NCBI GenBank assembly: GCA_964639225.1
Contig: CAZXCK010000100.1
Coordinates: 1 to 16,663, forward strand
DNA length: 16,663 nucleotides
Direction of reading: 5' to 3'
Source of the DNA: CAZXCK01 sp964639225
GTDB taxonomy: Bacteria > Chloroflexota > Anaerolineae > Aggregatilineales > Phototrophicaceae
Of this stretch, positions 1 through 6,729 are shown one piece after another (positions within the stretch are counted from its first letter, which is position 1; each line of letters begins with the position of its first letter). The notes under the pieces were generated by a model that saw only the letters and a list, made by a program, of their open reading frames with translations, was not told the DNA's origin and did no database searches. The translations under genes were made by a program, and so were the position numbers.

Positions 1-22
1 TGCTCCCGTAGGCAAACAGCCC

Positions 23-50
23 TTCAACAAACCGTGCGATGCGGTACAAT
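23..50 (+). promoter_or_regulatory. Candidate promoter of the Wzz/CpsD operon
   Basis: A TACAAT -10-like hexamer lies at 45-50, with a weak -35-like TTCAAC at 23-28 (16-nt spacer). It is about 63 nt upstream of the TTG start at 114. Bases 1-113 hold no convincing gene, so a promoter is expected here if the operon starts with the Wzz-like gene. The -35 is poor and this is a motif match only. Confidence 0.3.
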
Positions 51-113
51 AACGCCGTTTGTGGCGAACGATTCGCCTATGGGCGATAGCCCGGTGACCT
101 GGGAGGGATTCGC

Positions 114-767
114 TTGAATTTGATTGACTACATCCGTATTCTGGTGCGACGTGGCTGGATTATGCTGCTGCTGGCGCTCATTGTGGCTGCCAGCGCCTTT
201 TTCGTCAGCCGCAATCAGACCCCCGTCTACCGTTCGACTCAGCTTGTTCTGATTCAGCCGTCGCGCAGCGACTTCGGCCTCACCGAAGCCAGCCGCCTGC
301 AGCTCAACTCTTACGCCGTCTACCTCGACAGCGAACTCATCGCCCAGCGCATCATCGAAGACCTGCGCCTGGACATGACGCCGGGGCAGCTCAAGAGCAA
401 TGTCACCATCGCGCCGGATACGCTGCGGCTGGTGGTGCGCATCGACGTGCGCAGCACCGACGGCGACCTGGCCAACGACATCGCCCGCGCCTGGGGCCAG
501 CAGTTGGTCGATTACCGCAACCAGGAAAACCAGACCAGCCGCCGCGAGGATCGCGTCAACGCGCTGCTGCCGGACCTGCCGCGCTACAGCCAGCAGTCGC
601 CGCGCCCCATGCTGACCGCCGTCGCCGGGGGCATTATGGGCCTGATCGTGGGCGGGGTGATCGTCTTCGTGCTGGAATACCTGGAGAGCAGCATCGTCCG
701 CCGCCGCGAGGACCTCGAACGCGACGATCTGCTGGTGCTGGCGGGTGTGCCGCCTTTCGACGCTTAG
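114..767 (+). CDS. Wzz/CapA-type polysaccharide chain-length (co-polymerase) membrane protein
   Basis: Inner-membrane protein of the Wzz/chain-length-determinant superfamily (217 aa), which tunes polymer length or activates a partner cytoplasmic tyrosine kinase in capsule or exopolysaccharide systems. Visible: a cytoplasmic N-terminus starting MNLIDYIRIL, TM1 at about residues 15-31, an extracytoplasmic domain of about 130 residues, a short proline-containing stretch (QSPRP, 161-165), TM2 at about 166-187, and a short cytoplasmic tail ending PPFDA. This two-TM layout with a separate kinase gene is the Gram-positive CapA/YveK arrangement rather than fused Wzc. The start is TTG at 114, preceded by GGGAGG at 101-106. 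The next gene encodes the matching CpsD-like ATPase 11 nt downstream, which strongly supports the assignment. The extracytoplasmic domain is small for the family. Confidence 0.85.
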   Translation: MNLIDYIRILVRRGWIMLLLALIVAASAFFVSRNQTPVYRSTQLVLIQPSRSDFGLTEASRLQLNSYAVYLDSELIAQRIIEDLRLDMTPGQLKSNVTIAPDTLRLVVRIDVRSTDGDLANDIARAWGQQLVDYRNQENQTSRREDRVNALLPDLPRYSQQSPRPMLTAVAGGIMGLIVGGVIVFVLEYLESSIVRRREDLERDDLLVLAGVPPFDA

Positions 768-778
768 GAGTAACGCCG

Positions 779-1438
779 ATGCCTAAAGACAGCCTCATCA
801 CCCTGACCCAACCGGACTCCGCCGCCGCCGAAGCCTTCCGCGTGCTGCGCACCAACCTGATCTTCTCCAGCATCGAGAAGCCCATTCATACGCTGCTGGT
901 CACGTCGGCGTCCGCCGCTGACAACAAGAGCGTCGCGCTGGCCAACCTGGCCGTGACCTTCGCCCAGTCCGGCCATAAGACGATCGTCGTCGACAGCGAC
1001 CTGCGCCGTCCGTCGCAGCATACCATCTGGGATGCCGACAACACGCGCGGCCTGACGACCATGATGACCGAACCGGCGCAGTTGGCGACGCCGCCACTGG
1101 TGGAGACCGGCGTCGAGAATCTGCTGCTGCTGCCGTCCGGGCCGCTGCCGCAGGTTCCGGCGGACCTGCTCACCAGCCAGCGTATGAGCGAGATCGCCGG
1201 CGTGCTCAAGGCCCGCGCGGACTACGTCCTGTTCGACAGTCCGCCAGTGCTGGCCGCTTCCGACGCGGGCCTGCTGGGTGTCAAGCTGGACGGTCTGCTG
1301 CTGGTGGTACAGGCGGGCAGTACCCGCCGCGACCACGTCCAGCGCGCCCGCCAGACGCTCGAACGGCTGCATGTGCGTCTGGTCGGCTCGGTGCTGACCA
1401 ACGCCCCGCGTGAGAGCGCGGCCACCCATTACCGCTAA
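779..1438 (+). CDS. CpsD/CapB-type tyrosine-protein kinase-like ATPase with degenerate P-loop
   Basis: Cytoplasmic BY-kinase-family P-loop protein (219 aa), normally the autophosphorylating partner of the Wzz/CapA protein encoded just upstream. Family landmarks are clear: N-terminal EAFRVLRTNL (18-27), Walker A' VDSDLRRP (71-78) and Walker B-like LFDSPPVL (151-158). The Walker A region is odd: where kinases read roughly PGEGKS, this reads AADNKS (46-51). Lys50 and Ser51 are kept but both glycines are lost. The C-terminus ends ATHYR with a single Tyr rather than the usual tyrosine cluster. AGGAG at 766-770 overlaps the preceding stop codon and sits 8 nt before the ATG, so the two genes look translationally coupled. 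It could be a pseudokinase or scaffold rather than an active kinase; family placement is firm, activity is not. Confidence 0.85.
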   Translation: MPKDSLITLTQPDSAAAEAFRVLRTNLIFSSIEKPIHTLLVTSASAADNKSVALANLAVTFAQSGHKTIVVDSDLRRPSQHTIWDADNTRGLTTMMTEPAQLATPPLVETGVENLLLLPSGPLPQVPADLLTSQRMSEIAGVLKARADYVLFDSPPVLAASDAGLLGVKLDGLLLVVQAGSTRRDHVQRARQTLERLHVRLVGSVLTNAPRESAATHYR

Positions 1439-1462
1439 ACGGAACTGGCTCATGGTGCGGCC

Positions 1463-2182
1463 ATGCTGAAGCTCGACCGGCAGGAAGAGTACCGGGCGCG
1501 TTATAAACAGATGCGGCCCGGCTATCGCCCGGCGCTGGAAGTCTATAAGGCGCTGGCCAACGACCTGGTCGGTCCGCAGACCGTTCTGCTGGATGCGGGC
1601 TGCGGCGAGGCGAACCTGGTCGATGACTATCTGCCGCTGGCGCGTCTGGTAGCGGGCGTGGACCGCTATCTTCAGCCCATTCGGGCGACGGTCGAGATCG
1701 ACGCTGTCGCCGAGGCCGACCTGACCGCCATCCCCTTCGCGGACGAAGCGTTCTCGCTGGTGATGAATTCGTGGGTGCTGGAACACGTTGAGAATCCGAC
1801 GGCGGTCTTCAGCGAGATTGTGCGCGTCTTACAGCCCGGCGGGCATTTCCTGTTCATCACACCCAACGCCCACAATTACCTGATCTGGGCGCGGCGTCTG
1901 GTCCCCAACCGGGTGAGCACGCCCGTCGTCGACGCCATGTACGGGCGCGGCGAGGATTACATCTTCCCCACCCGCTACCGTGCCAACACGCGCCGCCGCA
2001 TCGATGACTATCTGCTGCCGCTGGGCATGACCTGCCGCCGCTTTGAATACGTTGGCGATCCGTCGTATCTGGCGTTTAACCCGCTGTTCTTCCGGCTGGC
2101 GGCGCTGATGGAGCGCGTTACCGATGTCGTCTGGCCCCGGAGCAAGGTGCATCTGGTGGGCCTGTATCAGAAGGAGTCCTGA
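1463..2182 (+). CDS. Class I SAM-dependent methyltransferase (methyltransferase type 11)
   Basis: Predicted cytoplasmic methyltransferase (239 aa) with a Rossmann SAM-binding fold. Motif I is LLDAGCGEA (42-50), with an acidic post-motif strand GVDRY (65-69). ADLTAIPFADEAF (85-97) and SWVLEHVENP (103-112) are typical motif II/III text of the UbiE/methyltransferase-11 superfamily, and RVLQPGGHFLF (121-131) completes the core. A basic segment (NTRRRIDDYL) follows in the C-terminal cap. Substrate cannot be read from sequence; position after Wzz/CpsD genes suggests a glycan or lipid-linked intermediate. The ATG at 1463 has no strong Shine-Dalgarno sequence, but no in-frame alternative precedes it after the upstream stop. 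The stop codon is 1 nt from the next ATG, indicating an operon. Confidence 0.8.
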   Translation: MLKLDRQEEYRARYKQMRPGYRPALEVYKALANDLVGPQTVLLDAGCGEANLVDDYLPLARLVAGVDRYLQPIRATVEIDAVAEADLTAIPFADEAFSLVMNSWVLEHVENPTAVFSEIVRVLQPGGHFLFITPNAHNYLIWARRLVPNRVSTPVVDAMYGRGEDYIFPTRYRANTRRRIDDYLLPLGMTCRRFEYVGDPSYLAFNPLFFRLAALMERVTDVVWPRSKVHLVGLYQKES

Positions 2183-2183
2183 C

Positions 2184-2855
2184 ATGCTGCACACCCGGCA
2201 CATCATGAACCGGGCCGTTGGCGTCCGCCTGCCGTATCTGCTGGCGCTGCCCGACGACTACGAGCACAACACCAACACCTACCCGCTGCTGCTGTTCCTG
2301 CACGGCGCTGGCGAGCGCGGCAGCGACCTGCAAGCCGTGCGCACGCAGGGACTCCCGCGCGCGCTGCTCAACGGGCTGTCGCTGCCGTTTATCGTGGTCG
2401 CGCCGCAGTGCCCGGTCAACGACACCTGGGACCATCACCGCTTCGGCCTCACCGCCCTGCTGGACGAGATCGGCAGCCAGTATCGCGTGGACCCCGACCG
2501 TGTCTACCTGACCGGCCTGAGTATGGGGGGCTTTGGCACGTTTGACCTGGCCCAGGCGTTCCCGGAGCGTTTCGCGGCCCTCGCGCCAGTCTGTGGCGGT
2601 GTTCGCCGGCTGGCCGATGCGCCGACCACTGCCCGCCGCCTGAAATCGCTGCCGATCTGGGTGTTTCATGGCGCGCTGGATGACATCGTGCCGCTGGCGG
2701 CTTCCGAGCAGATCGTGGACGCCCTCAAAGCCGAGGGCGCTGATGTTCAGTTCACCGTCTACCCGGATAAATATCACGACTCGTGGACGGTGACTTACGA
2801 CAATCCCGAACTGTACGCCTGGTTCCAGAAGCACCGGCGAGGCGGCCATGCCTGA
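2184..2855 (+). CDS. Alpha/beta-hydrolase, phospholipase/carboxylesterase-like serine esterase
   Basis: Alpha/beta-hydrolase (223 aa) of the carboxylesterase/predicted-peptidase type (COG4099-like). The catalytic triad can be read: nucleophile Ser113 in GLSMGG (111-116), acid Asp167 in HGALDDIVP (162-170) and His198 in KYHDSW (196-201). The oxyanion-hole segment is LFLHGAGERG (37-46). There is no signal peptide, so it is probably cytoplasmic. The ATG at 2184 is preferred over an upstream in-frame start at 2124, because AAGGAG at 2171-2176 lies 7 nt before it and the longer form would overlap the methyltransferase. It sits 1 nt after the methyltransferase and overlaps the next small gene by 8 nt, so these genes are probably cotranscribed. 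An acyl or acetyl ester on a glycan is a plausible substrate, but this is inference. Confidence 0.82.
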   Translation: MLHTRHIMNRAVGVRLPYLLALPDDYEHNTNTYPLLLFLHGAGERGSDLQAVRTQGLPRALLNGLSLPFIVVAPQCPVNDTWDHHRFGLTALLDEIGSQYRVDPDRVYLTGLSMGGFGTFDLAQAFPERFAALAPVCGGVRRLADAPTTARRLKSLPIWVFHGALDDIVPLAASEQIVDALKAEGADVQFTVYPDKYHDSWTVTYDNPELYAWFQKHRRGGHA

Positions 2856-3030
2856 ACGCGACGAACTGCCACCCGACCCCGACGCCGAGGAACAATGGCG
2901 TCGTCTGCCGCAGAACCAGCCATCGCGGCAGGCCATGCCGCCGGCTGCCGGCGGCGCGCGCTGGGTGTGGTGGCTGGTCGGCGCGCTGGCGCTGGTGATG
3001 ATCGTCGCCTGGCTGCTGCAATGGATATAA
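2848..3030 (+). CDS. Small single-pass membrane protein (60 aa), unknown function
   Basis: Unrecognised 60-residue protein. The first 40 residues are hydrophilic and Pro/Glu/Asp rich (PPDPDAEEQW at 8-17). They lead into a strongly hydrophobic C-terminal helix of about 20 residues (WVWWLVGALALVMIVAWLL, 39-57), so it is a predicted tail-anchored or single-TM protein. It starts inside the last codons of the esterase gene (8-nt overlap), an arrangement typical of translational coupling, and nothing else explains this open frame. A membrane tether or small partner of the upstream enzymes is possible. No known family was recognised. Confidence 0.65.
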   Translation: MPERDELPPDPDAEEQWRRLPQNQPSRQAMPPAAGGARWVWWLVGALALVMIVAWLLQWI

Positions 3031-3031
3031 T
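3026..3031 (+). promoter_or_regulatory. Candidate -10 box for rfbA
   Basis: A perfect TATAAT at 3026-3031 overlaps the stop codon of the small membrane protein gene. No good -35 is visible at 16-18 nt. If used, transcription would start near 3038, giving an rfbA leader of about 140 nt that contains the palindromic repeat at 3043-3107. Confidence 0.3.
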
Positions 3032-3042
3032 GTGGCATCTAT

Positions 3043-3107
3043 GGACAGCCAGAAGGCTGTCCCTACAATAGCGATTACAGAAACATAGGGACGCCTTCTG
3101 CGCGTTC
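3043..3107. repeat. TAGGGAC-family palindromic repeat, cluster 1
   Basis: Perfect 8-bp inverted repeat GGACAGCC (3043-3050), loop AGAA, GGCTGTCC (3055-3062), followed by CTACA. A second, degraded unit in the opposite orientation begins with TAGGGAC at 3086-3092. The palindrome with its AGAA loop and CTAC edge recurs identically at 8844-8867, and related units occur at 4278-4345, 8795-8842 and 16582-16623. It lies in the leader of rfbA. There is no U-tract, so it is not a standard terminator. Confidence 0.75.
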
Positions 3108-3180
3108 GCAAAACCAACAACCCGGCACCACACCGACTGCATGACGGACGCGGCGCGTCCGGGGGAGGGAGCAAACAACG

Positions 3181-4260
3181 ATGAAGGGACTCATTCTGAG
3201 CGGCGGCAAGGGCACCCGCCTGTATCCGCTGACGTACACGCGGGCCAAGCAGTTGATCCCGGTGGCGAACAAGCCGGTGCTGGTGCGCGTCATCGAATCC
3301 ATCCGCGACGCCGGTGTGACCGACATCGGCATCATCGTTGGCGACACCGCGCCGGAGATCAAAGAGGCGCTGGCCAAACGCCCCGATCTGGGCGTCAACC
3401 TGACTTACATCCACCAGCCCAGCCCGGACGGACTGGCTCATGCCGTCAAAATCGCGCAGGACTTCCTGGGCGACGACCGCTTCGTGATGTTCCTGGGCGA
3501 CAACGTGCTCCAGGGCGGCATCAGCGACCTGATCCGCCAGTTCGCCAGCAGCGACTGGAACAGCCAGCTTGTCCTCAAAGCGGTGGGCATGGAACGGGCA
3601 TCGTCTTATGGCGTGGTCGAACTGGCCGACGATGGCCGCATCCGCCGCCTCGTCGAAAAGCCGAAAGTCCCGCCCAGCAATCTGGCGCTGGTGGGCATCT
3701 ACATGTTCGACGCGCACATCTTCGAGGCCGTTAACAGCATCGGACGCTCGGCGCGCGGCGAATACGAGATTACCGATGCTATCCAGTGGCTCATCGACAA
3801 GGGCTATAACGTCTTTCCACACATTCACGAAGGCTGGTGGATCGACACCGGCGAGCCAGAGGAAATGCTCACCGCCAACGATTTCGTCCTGATGGAGATC
3901 GAGCCGAGCATCTCGCCGGAAGCCGACATCATCAACTCGCAGGTAGACGCCCGCGTGACTGTCGAGCGCGGTGCGCGCATCATCGACAGCGTGGTGCGCG
4001 GTCCCGCCATCATCGGCGAGAACACCGTCATCGAGCAGAGTTATATCGGGCCATTCACCAGCGTCTATTACGATGTCGTCGTCCGCAACTGCGAGGTCGA
4101 GCACAGCATCATCCTGGAGAACAGTCGCGTGATGGACCTCGACGTGCGTCTGCAGGACAGCCTCATCGGACGCAGCGCCAGCGTGCTGCGCGACCATCGC
4201 AAACCGCGCGCCCTCAAGATGAACCTGGGCGATCACAGCACCGTCTGGATACCGGATTGA
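3181..4260 (+). CDS. rfbA: Glucose-1-phosphate thymidylyltransferase, long form
   Basis: Converts dTTP and glucose-1-phosphate to dTDP-glucose, the first step of dTDP-deoxysugar synthesis. The nucleotidyltransferase signature LSGGKGTRLYPLT is at 6-18, with the Lys-containing RAKQLIPVANKPV at 21-33. Downstream landmarks are GLAHAV (84-89), FLGDNV (104-109), a VEKP motif (158-161), GEYEITDAI (193-201) and EGWWIDTGEPEEM (217-229). Residues from about 245 to the end form a left-handed beta-helix of hexapeptide-like repeats. That makes it the long StrD-like form (359 aa against about 290 for short RmlA). GGAGGGA at 3164-3170 precedes the ATG by 10 nt. A related sugar nucleotidyltransferase is possible, but rfbB and rfbD nearby support dTDP-glucose. 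Confidence 0.9.
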   Translation: MKGLILSGGKGTRLYPLTYTRAKQLIPVANKPVLVRVIESIRDAGVTDIGIIVGDTAPEIKEALAKRPDLGVNLTYIHQPSPDGLAHAVKIAQDFLGDDRFVMFLGDNVLQGGISDLIRQFASSDWNSQLVLKAVGMERASSYGVVELADDGRIRRLVEKPKVPPSNLALVGIYMFDAHIFEAVNSIGRSARGEYEITDAIQWLIDKGYNVFPHIHEGWWIDTGEPEEMLTANDFVLMEIEPSISPEADIINSQVDARVTVERGARIIDSVVRGPAIIGENTVIEQSYIGPFTSVYYDVVVRNCEVEHSIILENSRVMDLDVRLQDSLIGRSASVLRDHRKPRALKMNLGDHSTVWIPD

Positions 4261-4277
4261 GGCCGCTGCACGCTTTG

Positions 4278-4345
4278 TAGGGACAGGGCCTGCCCTGTCC
4301 ACTTACCAGCGGGGCCGTCCAGGACGCGCAGAAGCGCGTCCCTAC
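4278..4345. repeat. TAGGGAC-family palindromic repeats, cluster 2
   Basis: Two perfect palindromes in the rfbA-HAD intergenic region. The first is TA followed by GGGACAGGGC, loop CT, GCCCTGTCC (core stem 4281-4289 with 4292-4300). The second is GGACGCGC (4322-4329), loop AGAA, GCGCGTCC (4334-4341), then CTAC. The pair is bounded outside by TAGGGAC and GTCCCTA in inverted orientation. The inner words match cluster 3 at 8795-8842. No U-tract follows, so intrinsic termination is not obvious. Confidence 0.78.
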
Positions 4346-4400
4346 AGTCTGAAACGAATGCATGTTACTGACGTCTACCAAGCACACAAACGGGGACTCT

Positions 4401-5354
4401 ATGACCGACACACCCACCACAACCGACACACCCATCGAGCTGATCGCCGTCGATCTGGACGGCACGCTGCTCAACGGCGACAACCAGCTTTCGGCCCGCA
4501 ACGAGCAGGCGCTCAAAGACGCCATGAGTCAGGGCGTCAGGGTGATTATCGCCACCGGCAAAACCCGCGCCAGCGCCGCCGATCTGTTCCAGCGGTTGCA
4601 GTTCAACGCGCCGGGGATTTTTGTCCAGGGGCTGATGATCTACCAGCCGGACGGCACCATCAGCCACCAGCAGACGCTGCACCCGGACGTCGTGCGCCAG
4701 ATGCTGACCTACATCGAGGAGCGCGGCTACGAGGTGGTACTCTACAGCGGCACGCGCCTCATCGCCAATCGCCTCAACGACCGTGTCAACGCGCTGACCG
4801 TCGATTACCACGAACCCGCGCCGGAACTGGCCGGTCCGCTGGTCAATCTGGTCGATGACATGCCCATCAACAAGATGATCGCCGTGCGCCCCAACGACCC
4901 CAAACGCATCACGGCGCTGCGCTGGCAGATCGAACGCCAGCTCGACGGTCAGGCGAGCGTGGTGCAGTCGATGGTGCGCGACATGCTCGAAATCGTGCCG
5001 CCCGGCTCGTCGAAGGGCGCGGCGCTCAGAACCGTGCTCAAACAGTTGAACATCCCCGCCGAGCGGGTGCTAGCCATCGGCGACGCCGAGAACGACCTGG
5101 CCATGCTTAAGCTGGCTGGAATCAGTGTTGCCGTCGGCAACGCGGCGCAGGCCGTCAAGGACGCCGCCGATCACGTCGTCGCCAGCAACCAGGATGACGG
5201 CGTGGCCGAGGCTATCGAGCGTTTCGTCCTCAAACGCCAGCCGGAAGAAGCCGCCGCCAGCGCCGAAGCCGCGCCCGAAACATCGACCGATGCGGCAACG
5301 TCCGAAGATGCGGCGGCATCCACAGACGATAAGCCACAGGAGGCCGCCGAATGA
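4401..5354 (+). CDS. Cof-type HAD-superfamily phosphatase with acidic Ala-rich tail
   Basis: Haloacid-dehalogenase phosphatase of the Cof/YidA type, which dephosphorylates small phosphorylated metabolites such as sugar phosphates or cofactors. All four HAD motifs are visible from the start at 4401: nucleophile and acid D18-x-D20 in VDLDGTL, Thr52 in IIATGK, Lys205 in SSKGAAL, and Asp228/Asp232 in GDAENDLAML. A C2-type cap lies between motifs II and III. Residues from about 281 to 317 form a low-complexity Ala/Glu/Asp/Thr tail absent from typical family members. An in-frame ATG exists at 4362, but GGGG at 4392-4395 favours 4401. The stop overlaps the rfbB start (ATGA). The AGGAGG for rfbB lies inside the tail coding sequence, so the two are translationally coupled. 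The substrate is unknown. Confidence 0.87.
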   Translation: MTDTPTTTDTPIELIAVDLDGTLLNGDNQLSARNEQALKDAMSQGVRVIIATGKTRASAADLFQRLQFNAPGIFVQGLMIYQPDGTISHQQTLHPDVVRQMLTYIEERGYEVVLYSGTRLIANRLNDRVNALTVDYHEPAPELAGPLVNLVDDMPINKMIAVRPNDPKRITALRWQIERQLDGQASVVQSMVRDMLEIVPPGSSKGAALRTVLKQLNIPAERVLAIGDAENDLAMLKLAGISVAVGNAAQAVKDAADHVVASNQDDGVAEAIERFVLKRQPEEAAASAEAAPETSTDAATSEDAAASTDDKPQEAAE

Positions 5355-6376
5355 AAAACATCCTCGTCACCGGAGCCGCCGGCTTCATCGGCAGCGCCTT
5401 CGCTCGTTATATGGTGCGCCAGTATCCGCATTACAACATCGTCGTCTACGACAAGCTGACCTACGCCGGCAACCTCAACAACCTGACGCCGGTCAGCGAC
5501 GAGGGCAACTACCGCTTCGAGCGCGGCGACATCGCCGATCGTAACACGGTGCGCGCCGTCATGGAGCGTTACCAGATCGACACGGTGGTGAACTTCGCCG
5601 CCGAAAGCCACGTAGACCGCAGCATCCTGGAGCCGGACGCCTTCATCCATACCGATGTCGTCGGCGCGTATATCATGCTCGACGAATCGCGCAAACACGG
5701 TGTCGAGCGTTTTGTGCAGGTTTCCACCGACGAGGTCTACGGCGACATCGACGAGGGGCACTCGGTCGAGGATGACGCCTTCCTGCCCAACAGTCCCTAT
5801 GCCGCCAGCAAAGCCGGTGGCGAGCTGATGGTGCGCGCCTATCACGTCACGCACGGCCTGAACGCGGTCATCACGCGCGGCAGCAACACCTTCGGCCCGT
5901 ACCAGTATCCAGAGAAACTGCTGCCGCTGTTCATCACCGAGGCCATCGACGACAAACCGCTGCCCCTCTACGGCGACGGCATGCAGGTCCGCGACTGGCT
6001 GTATGTTGAGGATCATGTGACGGGAATTGATGTGGCGCTGCATCACGGCGAGCCGGGCGAAGCCTATAACATCGCCGGCGAAAACGAGCAGCACAATATC
6101 GACGTGGTGAAGGCTATGCTGGCCCTGCTGGGCAAGCCGGAGACGCTCATTAAGCACGTCCCCGACCGCGAGGGCCACGACCGGCGCTACGCCATGCGCG
6201 CCGACAAGCTGCGCGCGCTCGGCTGGCAGCGCCAGTACGACTTTGAAACCGCCCTGGCCGAAACGGTCCGCTGGTACCAGCAGAACGAATGGTGGTGGCG
6301 CGAGATCAAAACCGGCGAGTATCTGGAATATTTCAAACGCCAGTACGCCGACCGGCTGGCGGCGGCGGACGATTAA
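5351..6376 (+). CDS. rfbB: dTDP-glucose 4,6-dehydratase
   Basis: Extended short-chain dehydrogenase/reductase (341 aa) that converts dTDP-glucose to dTDP-4-keto-6-deoxyglucose with bound NAD. The NAD-binding motif is GAAGFIG at 8-14. RmlB signatures are DKLTYAGN (34-41), FAAESHVDRSI (82-92) and QVSTDEVYGD (123-132, with catalytic Thr126-Asp127-Glu128). The active-site motif is Tyr150-x3-Lys154, and SNTFGPYQYPEKL follows further on. AGGAGG at 5338-5343 is 7 nt before the ATG, and the gene overlaps the HAD stop by 4 nt. The stop at 6376 is only 6 nt from the stop of the convergent minus-strand gene. Length and motifs are as expected for the family. Confidence 0.94.
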   Translation: MKNILVTGAAGFIGSAFARYMVRQYPHYNIVVYDKLTYAGNLNNLTPVSDEGNYRFERGDIADRNTVRAVMERYQIDTVVNFAAESHVDRSILEPDAFIHTDVVGAYIMLDESRKHGVERFVQVSTDEVYGDIDEGHSVEDDAFLPNSPYAASKAGGELMVRAYHVTHGLNAVITRGSNTFGPYQYPEKLLPLFITEAIDDKPLPLYGDGMQVRDWLYVEDHVTGIDVALHHGEPGEAYNIAGENEQHNIDVVKAMLALLGKPETLIKHVPDREGHDRRYAMRADKLRALGWQRQYDFETALAETVRWYQQNEWWWREIKTGEYLEYFKRQYADRLAAADD

Positions 6377-6382
6377 CCGGCG

Positions 6383-6649
6383 TCAGTGGGCGGCTGGCTG
6401 CGCCTGATGGGCGGCGAACGCGGGCATGTCATCCAGCACCGGCACGCCGCGCGCGATCATCATCTCGACGATGCGCTGGCCCAGCAGGTCGCATCGCATG
6501 GTTTTGACTCGCTTGGTCGGGATGTGATAAACAAGATATTCGACCCGACCATAGGCATTGATGGTAAACAGCGCGTAATCGGATTTTTCGGTGGTCCACA
6601 AAAATTCGTAATCAGCGAGTTGATTGGTCGTCATAAGTTCATGCACCAC
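6383..6649 (-). CDS. Small hypothetical protein (88 aa), unknown family
   Basis: Unrecognised short soluble protein. The sequence looks like a compact alpha/beta domain: alternating hydrophobic strands (YALFTINAYG at 25-34, VEYLVYHI at 36-43) followed by an amphipathic helix (DLLGQRIVEMMIARG, 54-68), with an Ala/Gln-rich C-terminus. The minus frame is preferred over an opposite-strand frame of similar length because its composition is protein-like. An extended -10 (6674-6682) and AGG 8 nt before the GTG at 6649 support this start. GTG 6646 and ATG 6634 are alternatives. It converges on rfbB with 6 nt between stops, and it is the only minus-strand gene inside the sugar block. Confidence 0.6.
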   Translation of the reverse strand: MVHELMTTNQLADYEFLWTTEKSDYALFTINAYGRVEYLVYHIPTKRVKTMRCDLLGQRIVEMMIARGVPVLDDMPAFAAHQAQPAAH

Positions 6650-6673
6650 AAATGAAGCCTACTATTAGTCGCA

Positions 6674-6682
6674 GTATAGCAT
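6674..6682 (-). promoter_or_regulatory. Extended -10 promoter for the 88-aa minus-strand gene
   Basis: On the minus strand this reads TGCTATACT, an extended -10 (TGn plus a hexamer one base from TATAAT). Transcription would begin near 6667, about 18 nt before the GTG start at 6649. No convincing -35 is visible, which extended -10 promoters can tolerate. Confidence 0.42.
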
Positions 6683-6729
6683 GAAATCGGAGAGCCGGTT
6701 GTTCGAGAGATGTAATGAGTGTGTAATAC

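Noticed and set aside
764..1786. Minus-strand open frame of 340 codons over the CpsD-like gene
   Set aside because: Gln/Arg/Gly-rich shadow. The plus strand carries all the BY-kinase family motifs.
2752..4302. Long minus-strand open frame opposite the esterase end and rfbA
   Set aside because: It crosses two confident plus-strand genes and an intergenic repeat, has no recognisable domain and a shadow-type composition (Asp/His/Ala/Val).
4278..4345. TAGGGAC palindromes as intrinsic terminators
   Set aside because: Stems are strong but none is followed by a T-run on either strand. They also occur upstream of genes (16582, 3043) where a terminator would be misplaced.
6386..6655. Plus-strand open frame antisense to the 88-aa gene
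   Set aside because: His/Gly/Arg-rich composition and no clear ribosome site, whereas the minus frame is protein-like and has an extended -10 promoter.
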